Positions 9,414-17,397 of a stretch of DNA of 39,298 nt are shown here, piece by piece (the stretch's first letter is position 1; every line of letters begins with the position of its first letter). Position numbers and translations under genes: made by a program. The notes beneath the pieces were generated by a model. That model did no database searches and was not told the origin of the DNA. It saw only the letters and a program-made list of their open reading frames with translations. This stretch comes from Planctomycetota bacterium (GTDB lineage: Bacteria > Planctomycetota > UBA8108 > UBA1146), in NCBI GenBank assembly GCA_012960845.1, contig DUAN01000051.1, forward strand, positions 1 through 39,298. The letters are read 5' to 3'.

Positions 9414-10504
9414 AAAGGTATCCGGCATACGACCCGGTCGAGTACCAGCAATGGCAAGCCGATCCTGCGGTGATGAAACAGTACCAGAGCAAGATCGAAG
9501 AGCCTCGAGTAGAGGCTTCAGTGGCGAGCCTTGGTGCCACGGGTCTGATCGACCTGTACAAGGGTCTGTTGAGAGCACGCCTCCATGACATCGCATTGAA
9601 GCGATGGGTTCGCACTGGAGTCATCACCAAGGCCTGGCTTGGCTGCGGTGAGGAAGCGGTGACCATCGGCGCATGTCATGCTCTCGGCCCGGATGATGTG
9701 GTCGGTCCCATGATCCGCAATGCCGCGGCCACTTTTGAGCGAGGGATCCCCATCGAGGAGTCTTTCCGCTCCTACCTGGCGACCGGGGATGGAATCACCC
9801 AGGGACGAGATCTTCACTTCGGGGATCTGGACCATGGAGTGGTCGCCCCGATCAGCCATGTCGGGGATCTGGTCCCTGTTTGTGCTGGTTTCGCCCTCGC
9901 CTTTCAGCTCAAGAAGGAGCCACGGGTGGCCCTGACCTGGGTCGGCGACGGATCGACTCGAACCGGTGCGGTTCACGAGGGGCTCTCGATGGCCTCGAGT
10001 CGCTCACTCCCCTTGATCGTGATCATCGAGGACAACGCAGTGGCGCTGGGCACCCGGCGAGATGATCGGTTGGCGAACTCCCTCGCCAGCATGGCTGCGA
10101 GTTACGATGCTGTAGGACTCGAGTGTGATGGCAACCATGTGCTGGATGTACATGCTGCGGTTTCCGAGGCACGAGAGATCTGTATCGACGGTAAAGGGCC
10201 GGTGATCATCTTGGCCCGTACCTTTCGATTTGGCGGCCACGCTACTCATGACGAGGCCGAGGCTCGTGATCTGTTCGAGCCACAGGAGTTCAAGGAGTGG
10301 GCCCTTCGAGATCCCATCGGCTGCTTCGAGGAGTGGTTGCTGGGCCAACGGGAGCGGCTCGGAAAGGATCCTGGACCTGCGCTACAGGAGTGGGAGCAAC
10401 AGGTCATCGACGAGGTGGAGAAGGCTGCGGAGTCTTCGCTGGAGAGTCGGAACAATTCGTTACCCGATGCCGATGCGATGCTGGGGGATGTGTTCGCAGG
10501 TTGA
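9410..10504 (+). CDS. Thiamine-diphosphate-dependent dehydrogenase E1 component, alpha subunit (2-oxoacid dehydrogenase type)
   Basis: RDLHFGDLDHGVVAPISHVGDLVPVCAGFALA...TWVGDGSTRTGAVHEGLSMASSRSLPLIVIIEDNAVALGT...RTFRFGGHATHDEAE. Start overlaps upstream stop (ATGA). Confidence 0.88.
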   Translation: MKRYPAYDPVEYQQWQADPAVMKQYQSKIEEPRVEASVASLGATGLIDLYKGLLRARLHDIALKRWVRTGVITKAWLGCGEEAVTIGACHALGPDDVVGPMIRNAAATFERGIPIEESFRSYLATGDGITQGRDLHFGDLDHGVVAPISHVGDLVPVCAGFALAFQLKKEPRVALTWVGDGSTRTGAVHEGLSMASSRSLPLIVIIEDNAVALGTRRDDRLANSLASMAASYDAVGLECDGNHVLDVHAAVSEAREICIDGKGPVIILARTFRFGGHATHDEAEARDLFEPQEFKEWALRDPIGCFEEWLLGQRERLGKDPGPALQEWEQQVIDEVEKAAESSLESRNNSLPDADAMLGDVFAG

Positions 10505-10511
10505 TCGGTGA

Positions 10512-10871
10512 TCAGTCGCTCGAGGAGGCCTGTTCAGCCGGATCCTCGATGCTGAAGGATGTCCCACAGCCACAGGCTCCACTGGCGTTGGGATTTTCGA
10601 AGACGAAACCGCGCCCCATCAGAGACTCCTTGAAATCGACGGTGGTGCCGTTGAGGAACATCCATGACTTGGGATCGACGATCACCCTCACGCCCTCCAC
10701 ATCGATGACTCGATCCTTCTCGGTCGGAGCCTCGACGATATCCATGCCGTAGGACATGCCGGCACAGCCACCCCCCTGGACATAGAGACGCAATCCACCC
10801 TCTGCCCCGGCGGATTTCTCCAGGGTCAAACGAGCAATCTCTTGTCCTGCGGCTTCCGTGACGTGAATCAT
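10512..10871 (-). CDS. Iron-sulfur cluster insertion/assembly protein, IscA/ErpA/HesB family
   Basis: MIHVTEAAGQEIARL...GLRLYVQGGGCAGMSYGM...NPNASGACGCGTSF, with conserved Cys residues. AGGAGG upstream of ATG at 10871 favours this start over 10910. Confidence 0.93.
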   Translation of the reverse strand: MIHVTEAAGQEIARLTLEKSAGAEGGLRLYVQGGGCAGMSYGMDIVEAPTEKDRVIDVEGVRVIVDPKSWMFLNGTTVDFKESLMGRGFVFENPNASGACGCGTSFSIEDPAEQASSSD

Positions 10872-11015
10872 CTGTCGAATCCTCCTGGCGGGCGAATTTG
10901 GTGAGTGCATCGCTTTAACAGGTCCAATTTAACAGCAATTACTCGGAAACTCCAGCGATCGGGTGGCGTTTCCGCAGGAGGCTATCGGTGATACCTTTCG
11001 ATAGAAGGAGTTCGG

Positions 11016-12008
11016 TTGTCCATCACCTTGAAATCACTGGCCGCGGTGCCCACCTGGCTGACATTGCAGGTGGTCACCATCTTCATCGGTTGGCTTCCGA
11101 TTTCCCGTGCCAGAAGTCTGGGGCGATTCCTCGGGCGGTGCGGTTGGAGATGGCGACGAGCGGAGCGACGGCGCACCTGTGAGCAGTTGAGGCAACTGGA
11201 TCCGGTGCTGGGTCAGAAAACACGTCAGCGCATCGGAAAACGTTGCTTCGAGCAGATGGGAGAAACGATTCTCGAACTGGTCTCGCTCGCCGGAAAGGAC
11301 CTGGATCATCTCGGCAGTCCTCCTCGGCGAGGGGGCGTCGCCATCGAGGGGCTCGTAGAATTTCGCCGTCAGATTGCTGAACTGAGATGCGATGGTAGGG
11401 GAGTGATTCTCATCTCAGCCCACATCGGCAGCTGGGAACTCGCCGGTTCGATCGTCGGCAGGGAGTTTCCCAAAGACAGCCTGTTTCTGGCACGTCGATA
11501 TCTGGATGCGGTCGAACAGAACTGGGTCAACGGTATACGCTATCGGCTTGGTGATCGTCTGGTCTTTCAGGATGAGTCACTGCTACGATCGCTCCGATTG
11601 CTCCACGGAGGTGGAATCCTCGCGATGCTGACCGACCTCGATATCAAGAGGATGAAGGGGATCCACATCCCCTTCCTGGGCAAGGACGCCCATACCACCA
11701 CCGCCCCCGCACGATTGGCTCTCAAATCAGCAGCGAGGTTGCTGCCCTTCTTCATCATCCGGGATCGCCACGGTTATCATATCGAGATCGATCGGCAGAT
11801 CGATCCCTCTGTCCTGACCGGATCGGAGGAGGAGAAGATTCGAGATGTCACCATCGAGATGAATGGGGCCATCGAGCGAGCGATCCGCCGTCATCCATCG
11901 CAGTGGCCCTGGATGCACTCCCGCTGGCACTCGACCCCGGAGATCGTTGAACGACGATCAAGAGTGAGTGCTCGCCGCTCGCTTGAGGGAGAGGCCGAGG
12001 AGGCATAA
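11016..12008 (+). CDS. Lipid A biosynthesis acyltransferase-like (LpxL/HtrB superfamily)
   Basis: GVILISAHIGSWELAGSIVGREF...GILAMLTDLDIKRMKGIHIPFLGKDAHTTTAPARLALKSAARLLPFFIIRD...HPSQWPWMHSRW. TTG start with AAGGAG 5 nt upstream. Confidence 0.87.
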   Translation: MSITLKSLAAVPTWLTLQVVTIFIGWLPISRARSLGRFLGRCGWRWRRAERRRTCEQLRQLDPVLGQKTRQRIGKRCFEQMGETILELVSLAGKDLDHLGSPPRRGGVAIEGLVEFRRQIAELRCDGRGVILISAHIGSWELAGSIVGREFPKDSLFLARRYLDAVEQNWVNGIRYRLGDRLVFQDESLLRSLRLLHGGGILAMLTDLDIKRMKGIHIPFLGKDAHTTTAPARLALKSAARLLPFFIIRDRHGYHIEIDRQIDPSVLTGSEEEKIRDVTIEMNGAIERAIRRHPSQWPWMHSRWHSTPEIVERRSRVSARRSLEGEAEEA

Positions 12009-12108
12009 GATGCGTGCTGACTCGATCGGAAATCCGGCTCTCGGATAGTGATTACGACCAGAGTGATCTTGACCCATCGTGCGCCACCAGTACGGAAGGA
12101 AACTGCGG

Positions 12109-12990
12109 ATGAAAATTCTCTCGATCTTCTCGACTCTGACCTTGTCATTGTTGCTGGGGGCGATGCTGATCACCACATCGTTTCTGTCGGGGCAAGACGC
12201 TCCTGAACTTTCGTGGAAGAAGGGCGATGGGGCAGAGGTTTTTGAGCAAGGAAAGACCGCCTACGCAGCGCAACAGTTCAAGGAGGCGTATGGCTTCTTC
12301 AAGGACGCACGCAAGCAAGCCAAGAATCGAGAGACTCGCACTCATGTCGAACTGTGGCTCGCCTCGACCGAAGGTGCCAACGAACTGATGGCTCTCAAGA
12401 GACAGGCCGCCGATGGAAAAGAGAATGCTGCCTATCGTTTGGCAGTGAAAAACTATTCAAAGTTTTCCAAGACGCTGATCGGAGAGGAATACAAGAAGTT
12501 CCTCACCGATCTGCAGAGGAAATTGTTTCACGTGCTGGAAGATTTCGAGCGCGTCTCTCGTCGATACTCGGAAAAGTACGGCAAGAAATTTATCGACGAA
12601 GCCGAGTGGGTACAGGAGGGCAAGAGAGCCTTGAAGTGGGATGTCGCATCGGGAAAGACCGAGTTGAAAATCAAGGGAGTTCCTGGTGGTCTGTCCGCCT
12701 ACAAGTCGATCGCGTTCTACCTGGACATGCCCAGGGGAGGGTCACCCTACCAGTTGGTGTTCGTCGTCCCGGGGAAATCGGAGGCGGGGGTGAGCCAGGT
12801 AAAGGTGGTCAGCAACGCCTACATCGCCCAGATGAAATCGCACAAGGGCCTCAAGCGGATCGAAGTTCCGCTGCGGAATTTCAAGGGGCAGGGAGATGTG
12901 TCGTGGGATCGGGTCAAGGATTTCAGGATTCAGTTTCTCGGTGCAAAAAAGTTCACTGCCTATGTCGACTTCATTGCGCTGCTAAAGTGA
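12109..12990 (+). CDS. Secreted protein of unknown function with possible C-terminal carbohydrate-binding-like beta domain
   Basis: Signal peptide MKILSIFSTLTLSLLLGAMLITTSFLSGQ. C-terminal DVSWDRVKDFRIQFLGAKKFTAYVDFIALLK resembles the end of CBM/CIA30-like domains (by eye). Confidence 0.7.
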   Translation: MKILSIFSTLTLSLLLGAMLITTSFLSGQDAPELSWKKGDGAEVFEQGKTAYAAQQFKEAYGFFKDARKQAKNRETRTHVELWLASTEGANELMALKRQAADGKENAAYRLAVKNYSKFSKTLIGEEYKKFLTDLQRKLFHVLEDFERVSRRYSEKYGKKFIDEAEWVQEGKRALKWDVASGKTELKIKGVPGGLSAYKSIAFYLDMPRGGSPYQLVFVVPGKSEAGVSQVKVVSNAYIAQMKSHKGLKRIEVPLRNFKGQGDVSWDRVKDFRIQFLGAKKFTAYVDFIALLK

Positions 12991-13723
12991 GCCCTGAAGT
13001 TCCCAGAGGTGAGGTTCCCGAGCCCTCGCGCCAGCAACGATCGAGGTCATCGGTGGCCTGATCGGTCGCCTCGTCGAGTGCACCCTGAAAACGCAAAGCC
13101 GCATCGCGGTCTCCACTTCGCTCGGTGGCGGGGTAGACCGGTGCTCCCACAACGATCACCGCTTTGCCCCAAGGTGCGGGCAGGATCATCCGATCCCAGG
13201 TGGATAGACGCATCGATCGATCGACGGCGAATCCGAGCGGGATCATCGGGATCCCGGTTCTTCTCGCCAGTGCTGCGGCACCTTCTTTTGCCTCTCTGGG
13301 AGGGCCCTTGGGACCGTCGACAGCGAACACCGGGGAGTTCCCCTCGTGTACCAGCTGTTGCAGATCTTGAAAGCCACGCAGTCCTCCACGAGAACTGGAA
13401 CCGAGGGCCAGCGCCACATCGAGATAGTACAGAGCCGAGCCGAGTCGGGCACCATCGTGGTGCTGACTGGTGATGGCGGCAAATCCATTGGAGCGCAGGG
13501 TGTAACTGAGGGGCAGTACCCACTCGTGCCAGAAACCGACCACCAGGTTGCCATGCTTGCGCAGGGCGTCGATGGCGTGGTGACCTCCCGACCAGCGTAG
13601 ATCGAGGGAGTCAAACAGTGCCGGTAGGAGCACCGAAAGTGCCCGGCCTGCGAGGGGATAGGGTGGCTCGGCGGAGGAGTCCTTCATGGCTTCAGCATGA
13701 GGGAGCAGGGGGGGGCTGGTCAA
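12971..13723 (-). CDS. DUF374-type lysophospholipid acyltransferase family protein
   Basis: NLVVGFWHEWVLPLSYTLRSNGFAAITSQHHDGARLGSALYYL...SSSRGGLRGFQDLQQLVHEGNSPVFAVDGPKGPPREAKEGAAALARRTGIPMIPLGFA. Confidence 0.88.
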   Translation of the reverse strand: MTSPPLLPHAEAMKDSSAEPPYPLAGRALSVLLPALFDSLDLRWSGGHHAIDALRKHGNLVVGFWHEWVLPLSYTLRSNGFAAITSQHHDGARLGSALYYLDVALALGSSSRGGLRGFQDLQQLVHEGNSPVFAVDGPKGPPREAKEGAAALARRTGIPMIPLGFAVDRSMRLSTWDRMILPAPWGKAVIVVGAPVYPATERSGDRDAALRFQGALDEATDQATDDLDRCWREGSGTSPLGTSGLTLAAQ

Positions 13724-14814
13724 TGAGACGCTACCTCCTCATCGCTCCGATCCAGCAGTTCCAGTAACGCCTGTTCGACCGCGGTCACCGGGATCGCTGA
13801 CATGCAGAAGGAGTGATCGCAATCGCGCAGTTGGCAAGGAGAGCAGGGGATGGCACTGCGCAGGACGCGAGTCCAGGGCTGTCGTGGGGCGTAGATGCTG
13901 GGGTCCTTGGGACCGTACAGACCGATGGAAGGGATGCGGCGAATCGCGGCGAGGTGGAGGATTCCGGTGTCTGCTGCGACCACACCCTGGCAGCGTCCGA
14001 TCAGTGCCGCCATCGCAGTCAGATCTCTGGTCTCGGGAGCGGCGTGTACGCAGGCTCCCGCTCCCGCGACGATGGCGTCTCTCCCTGTCCGATCTGCTTC
14101 GCCGCCGGAGATCCAGATGCGGTGACCGCGGTGAGCCAGGGATCGCGCCAGTTCCATCCAGCGCGCTGTTGGCCACTCCTTGAAACGGCCGAAGGCGCTG
14201 ACGAAGGGATGCAGCAGGATCGGAGCCTCGCCATCTTCCAGTGTCTCGATGAGAGTCTCGTCGAGAGCATCGTCGACCTCCCCGATCTGACCCGACGGCG
14301 TCGCTCCATCCCAGCCGAGAGCCCTCACCACCGAGAGGGCGCGGTCGCTTCGATGGACTCGCCCGGCAGCTTCGGGCGGGTGATACCCTCGCCACCAGCG
14401 TGGCAATTCACCACCGTCCTGCGGATGAATTCCGATGACGCGATCGGCTCGAGCCAGCAACCGAACCAGTGCCGATCGAAAATTGGACTGCCAGTCGATC
14501 AGCAGGTCGTAGTGTTGCTCACGCAACTCCCGGGTGAATCGGGCGAACATCGGCCAGGCATGGGCACGCTGATCTGGCTGCTTCCAGCTCCTTTTTAATT
14601 CGCTCCTGGGCAGGCTCAAGACCCTGTTCAGTGACGGATGGCCCAGTAGCAGGCCGCTCGACAGGGACTCGGTCACGGCGTCGATCCGGGCTTCAGGAAA
14701 TTGCTCGGAGAGTGCCTCCAGGGCGGGCAGAACCTGAATCAGATCACCGACGGCGGACAGCCGCACGATGAGGATCGAGCGTGGGAACAGGGGTTCGCTG
14801 GGCAGTGGTCTCAC
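13720..14814 (-). CDS. Glycosyltransferase family 9 (heptosyltransferase-like)
   Basis: ILIVRLSAVGDLIQVLPALEALSEQFPEARIDAVTE...GVVAADTGILHLAAIRRIPSIGLYGPKDPSIYAP...CSPCQLRDCDHSFCMSAI. Confidence 0.9.
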   Translation of the reverse strand: MRPLPSEPLFPRSILIVRLSAVGDLIQVLPALEALSEQFPEARIDAVTESLSSGLLLGHPSLNRVLSLPRSELKRSWKQPDQRAHAWPMFARFTRELREQHYDLLIDWQSNFRSALVRLLARADRVIGIHPQDGGELPRWWRGYHPPEAAGRVHRSDRALSVVRALGWDGATPSGQIGEVDDALDETLIETLEDGEAPILLHPFVSAFGRFKEWPTARWMELARSLAHRGHRIWISGGEADRTGRDAIVAGAGACVHAAPETRDLTAMAALIGRCQGVVAADTGILHLAAIRRIPSIGLYGPKDPSIYAPRQPWTRVLRSAIPCSPCQLRDCDHSFCMSAIPVTAVEQALLELLDRSDEEVASH

Positions 14815-14895
14815 GTGGGGTAGAATGATCTCCCCGGGGCTTCGAGGGAAGCCCTGTTCGCAGCTCGAGGGGGGATTCCCCTGGAAGTGAGCCCG

Positions 14896-16011
14896 ATGAG
14901 CGTTCTTCTCGGAATTGAATTACAGGGATCGACCGTCTCCTTGCTGGCGGTGGATCGCAAAGGCACTGTCCTGGCACAGGTACAAGAGCCGGTCAGTGTT
15001 CCTTTTCAGCAGTGGTGGGGGATTCATCCCGATGAGCGGGTGAGATCGGTCAGGGCACTGCTGCAACACGCTTTGCAGGAGGGGCTGATCCGCCCGGCGG
15101 CGGTGGCGGCCATCGGCATCTCCTGTGAGTCTTCGCTGGTGCTGGTCGATGCGGAGATGGAGCCGATTCCGCCGCGCGCTCTCAACTGGCAAGAACTGGA
15201 TCCCGTCGCAACGCTTCCTCGGCAGGTCCTCCGCTCGACCCTGGCCAGTTATCCGAGCATCTTACGCGGCCTCCATTGCGTCTTTGATCTGCAGGACTGG
15301 CTGCGCTACCGCTGGACCGGAGCAGTGGCCACCACCACCGCCTTCGCCTGGAATAGCGGACTGTCCAGTTCGCGTAGTCCAGGCCAGCGCTGGGATGCAG
15401 AAGAACTGCAGCAACTGGGACTCGAGTCGGGACAGGTTCCTCCGCTGATGCCTGGACCCCATAAAATCGGAACCCTTGCCGAAGAATTGGTACGAGAGAC
15501 GGGATTGCCGAGAGGCACCTGGTTTTGTGGGGGTTCCACACCACAAGCCGCACGGCTTTGGCTCGCTGCAGAACCTCGCCCGGGCCAGGGAATCGTCCTG
15601 CTTGAGCCCGATGGGGCGACCTTGTGGCGAGTCGGAGGAGAACCGAAATCAACAGACTCGATCGAAGATGTGATTCCGTCTCCCTACGGTGATCACTGGT
15701 ATCATCGAGAAGCGGTGGAGGTTGCGGATCCCCGTCGAGGAGACACCCCGATCGCCGATGTGGTCCATGATGCTACTTCCATCGATCCCGAGCAGTCGTG
15801 GAGTGTGGATCGGCAATCGATGGTGGTCTCCGCCGATTTTGGTGCCCCGTCGAGAGCACCGGCACTGCTGGCAGGAGTCGGACTCGGCTGGTATCGCGAC
15901 CTGAGGCCGCTGTGGCGCAAGCGTTGTCGATGCGGATCTCTTCAGCAATGGATCGATCAATCGATTCACGATGAGGGATCCCCAGATGTGGAGACGAGAG
16001 AGCAGACGTGA
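14896..16011 (+). CDS. FGGY-carbohydrate-kinase-like protein, truncated and apparently lacking the catalytic Asp
   Basis: VLLGIELQGSTVSLLAVDRKGTVLAQ...VAAIGISCESSLVLVDAEMEPIPPRALNWQELD...FDLQDWLRYRWTGAVATTTAFA...IGTLAEELVRETGLPRGTWFCGGSTPQAARLWLAAEP. Length ~371 aa, shorter than typical FGGY kinases. ORF track starts at GTG 14887. Confidence 0.75.
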   Translation: MSVLLGIELQGSTVSLLAVDRKGTVLAQVQEPVSVPFQQWWGIHPDERVRSVRALLQHALQEGLIRPAAVAAIGISCESSLVLVDAEMEPIPPRALNWQELDPVATLPRQVLRSTLASYPSILRGLHCVFDLQDWLRYRWTGAVATTTAFAWNSGLSSSRSPGQRWDAEELQQLGLESGQVPPLMPGPHKIGTLAEELVRETGLPRGTWFCGGSTPQAARLWLAAEPRPGQGIVLLEPDGATLWRVGGEPKSTDSIEDVIPSPYGDHWYHREAVEVADPRRGDTPIADVVHDATSIDPEQSWSVDRQSMVVSADFGAPSRAPALLAGVGLGWYRDLRPLWRKRCRCGSLQQWIDQSIHDEGSPDVETREQT

Positions 16012-17027
16012 AGAGCAGCACGACCCTCAAGGACCAGCTTCCAGCCCGCTTTCGTGGAACCATGCTCGGTGCCGCCATCGGCAGCGCCCTTGGCTTTCCC
16101 CATTCTGGGTCATCCCGAACCTTCATGAGGGCTCTCGGATCCGAGGTGATCGAGGGCTATGTCCGACATCGTAACGGCTACTTCCCGGTGGGGCAGCATG
16201 GTGCCGGGGTCCAGTTGATGACACTCGCTGCGCAAGCGATGGCCACTGTCGGTTCGGTGCAACCGCAGTCGATCGTCGATCACTGGATTCCGTTGTGGCG
16301 AGAAAATCGCATCATCGAGCGTCTCCCCGATGTCGATGTGGCGATGTCTCGCTGGCTTCGTCGCGGTCCGGATGCCCGGGGCTGTGCCTGCGGACCGGGT
16401 GAGGTGGGCAGTGGATCGCTGATCTCTAGCGTATTGATCGGGCTGTGGGATCACGATGATCCCACTTCGCTGGTCGAGGACTGCGAACGCTTGATCGGTG
16501 TGACTCATGAGGACCAGGAGGTTCGAGCGGTCAGCTCGGCGCTGGCCAGCGTCATCAGTCATAATCTCACCCACAAGGATGTAGTGCTGGGAGATGTGAT
16601 CGATGGAGCCACTGCCGCTGCGGCTCGTATCGACATGGCAGTGGCGGATCGAATCCAGGAGATTCCGATGTTGCTCGCCTCCTCCGAACTGGTGGCCTTT
16701 GATCAACTGGCCAGTTCTCCCGACGAGATTTCAAATGCCGATCACTCTGGAATCGAAAACCGAGCTCTACCGATCTTCCTGGTCGCTCTTCACAGCTGGT
16801 TGAGAAACCCAGCGGAACCGATGCAGGTGATCGGCTCCTGTCTCTCGGCAGGAGGAGCGGTGGAGATGACCGCAGCGGTGGGTGGGGCGCTGGCAGGCTC
16901 CTGCATCGGCGAACATCGCTTTCCTGCAGTGCTCAAGGAGGGACTGCTGGAGGGGGAAGAGATCTCTGCTGCAGCTGACCTTCTCTACCAGAGCCAGGTC
17001 CAGCAACGCAGGCGCAGGAAACTCTAG
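16008..17027 (+). CDS. ADP-ribosylglycohydrolase-fold protein, putative pseudoenzyme
   Basis: RFRGTMLGAAIGSALGFP...GQHGAGVQLMTLAAQAM...GVTHEDQEVRAVSSALASVI...GGAVEMTAAVGGALAGSCIG follows the DraG/ARH layout. GTGA overlap with the upstream stop. Confidence 0.78.
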   Translation: MKSSTTLKDQLPARFRGTMLGAAIGSALGFPHSGSSRTFMRALGSEVIEGYVRHRNGYFPVGQHGAGVQLMTLAAQAMATVGSVQPQSIVDHWIPLWRENRIIERLPDVDVAMSRWLRRGPDARGCACGPGEVGSGSLISSVLIGLWDHDDPTSLVEDCERLIGVTHEDQEVRAVSSALASVISHNLTHKDVVLGDVIDGATAAAARIDMAVADRIQEIPMLLASSELVAFDQLASSPDEISNADHSGIENRALPIFLVALHSWLRNPAEPMQVIGSCLSAGGAVEMTAAVGGALAGSCIGEHRFPAVLKEGLLEGEEISAAADLLYQSQVQQRRRRKL

Positions 17028-17119
17028 TGCAGTGGCGTCACCGCCGTGTCCTTGGTATCTTCAATCCTCTGATCGTTTTGCATATGTGATGAATCCCCAA
17101 GCGATCGACGGGAGATGAA

Positions 17120-17350
17120 ATGTCTGGTGAGGTGAGGATGTTCGGCGAGATCGCCTTCGAGATGAGATGGATCTCGACAGCCCATCTGTACGAGGCTCTG
17201 GCGCTACAGGCTCGGGATGAAGCGCGTGGCGAGAAGCATCGATTTCTCGGACAGATTCTCATCGAGCTGGGATATATGACAGACCAGCAGGTGCTCGAGG
17301 TCCTCACGGTCCTTCACGATCGCCCCCGCCATGGCCAGCGGGAGACCTGA
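17120..17350 (+). CDS. Small stand-alone GspE/MshE N-terminal-like domain protein (76 aa)
   Basis: MFGEIAFEMRWISTAHLYEALALQAR...FLGQILIELGYMTDQQVLEVLTVL; resembles the N-terminus of the PilT-like protein at 21048 (MFGRIALKNQLVGEADLRRVMSSL...LGKALVAEGLISAKHAEAI). Confidence 0.7.
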   Translation: MSGEVRMFGEIAFEMRWISTAHLYEALALQARDEARGEKHRFLGQILIELGYMTDQQVLEVLTVLHDRPRHGQRET

Positions 17351-17397
17351 TCCTGACCACTGAACCGATCCTGCCCTGGCCCCGTCCGCTGCTGAGC

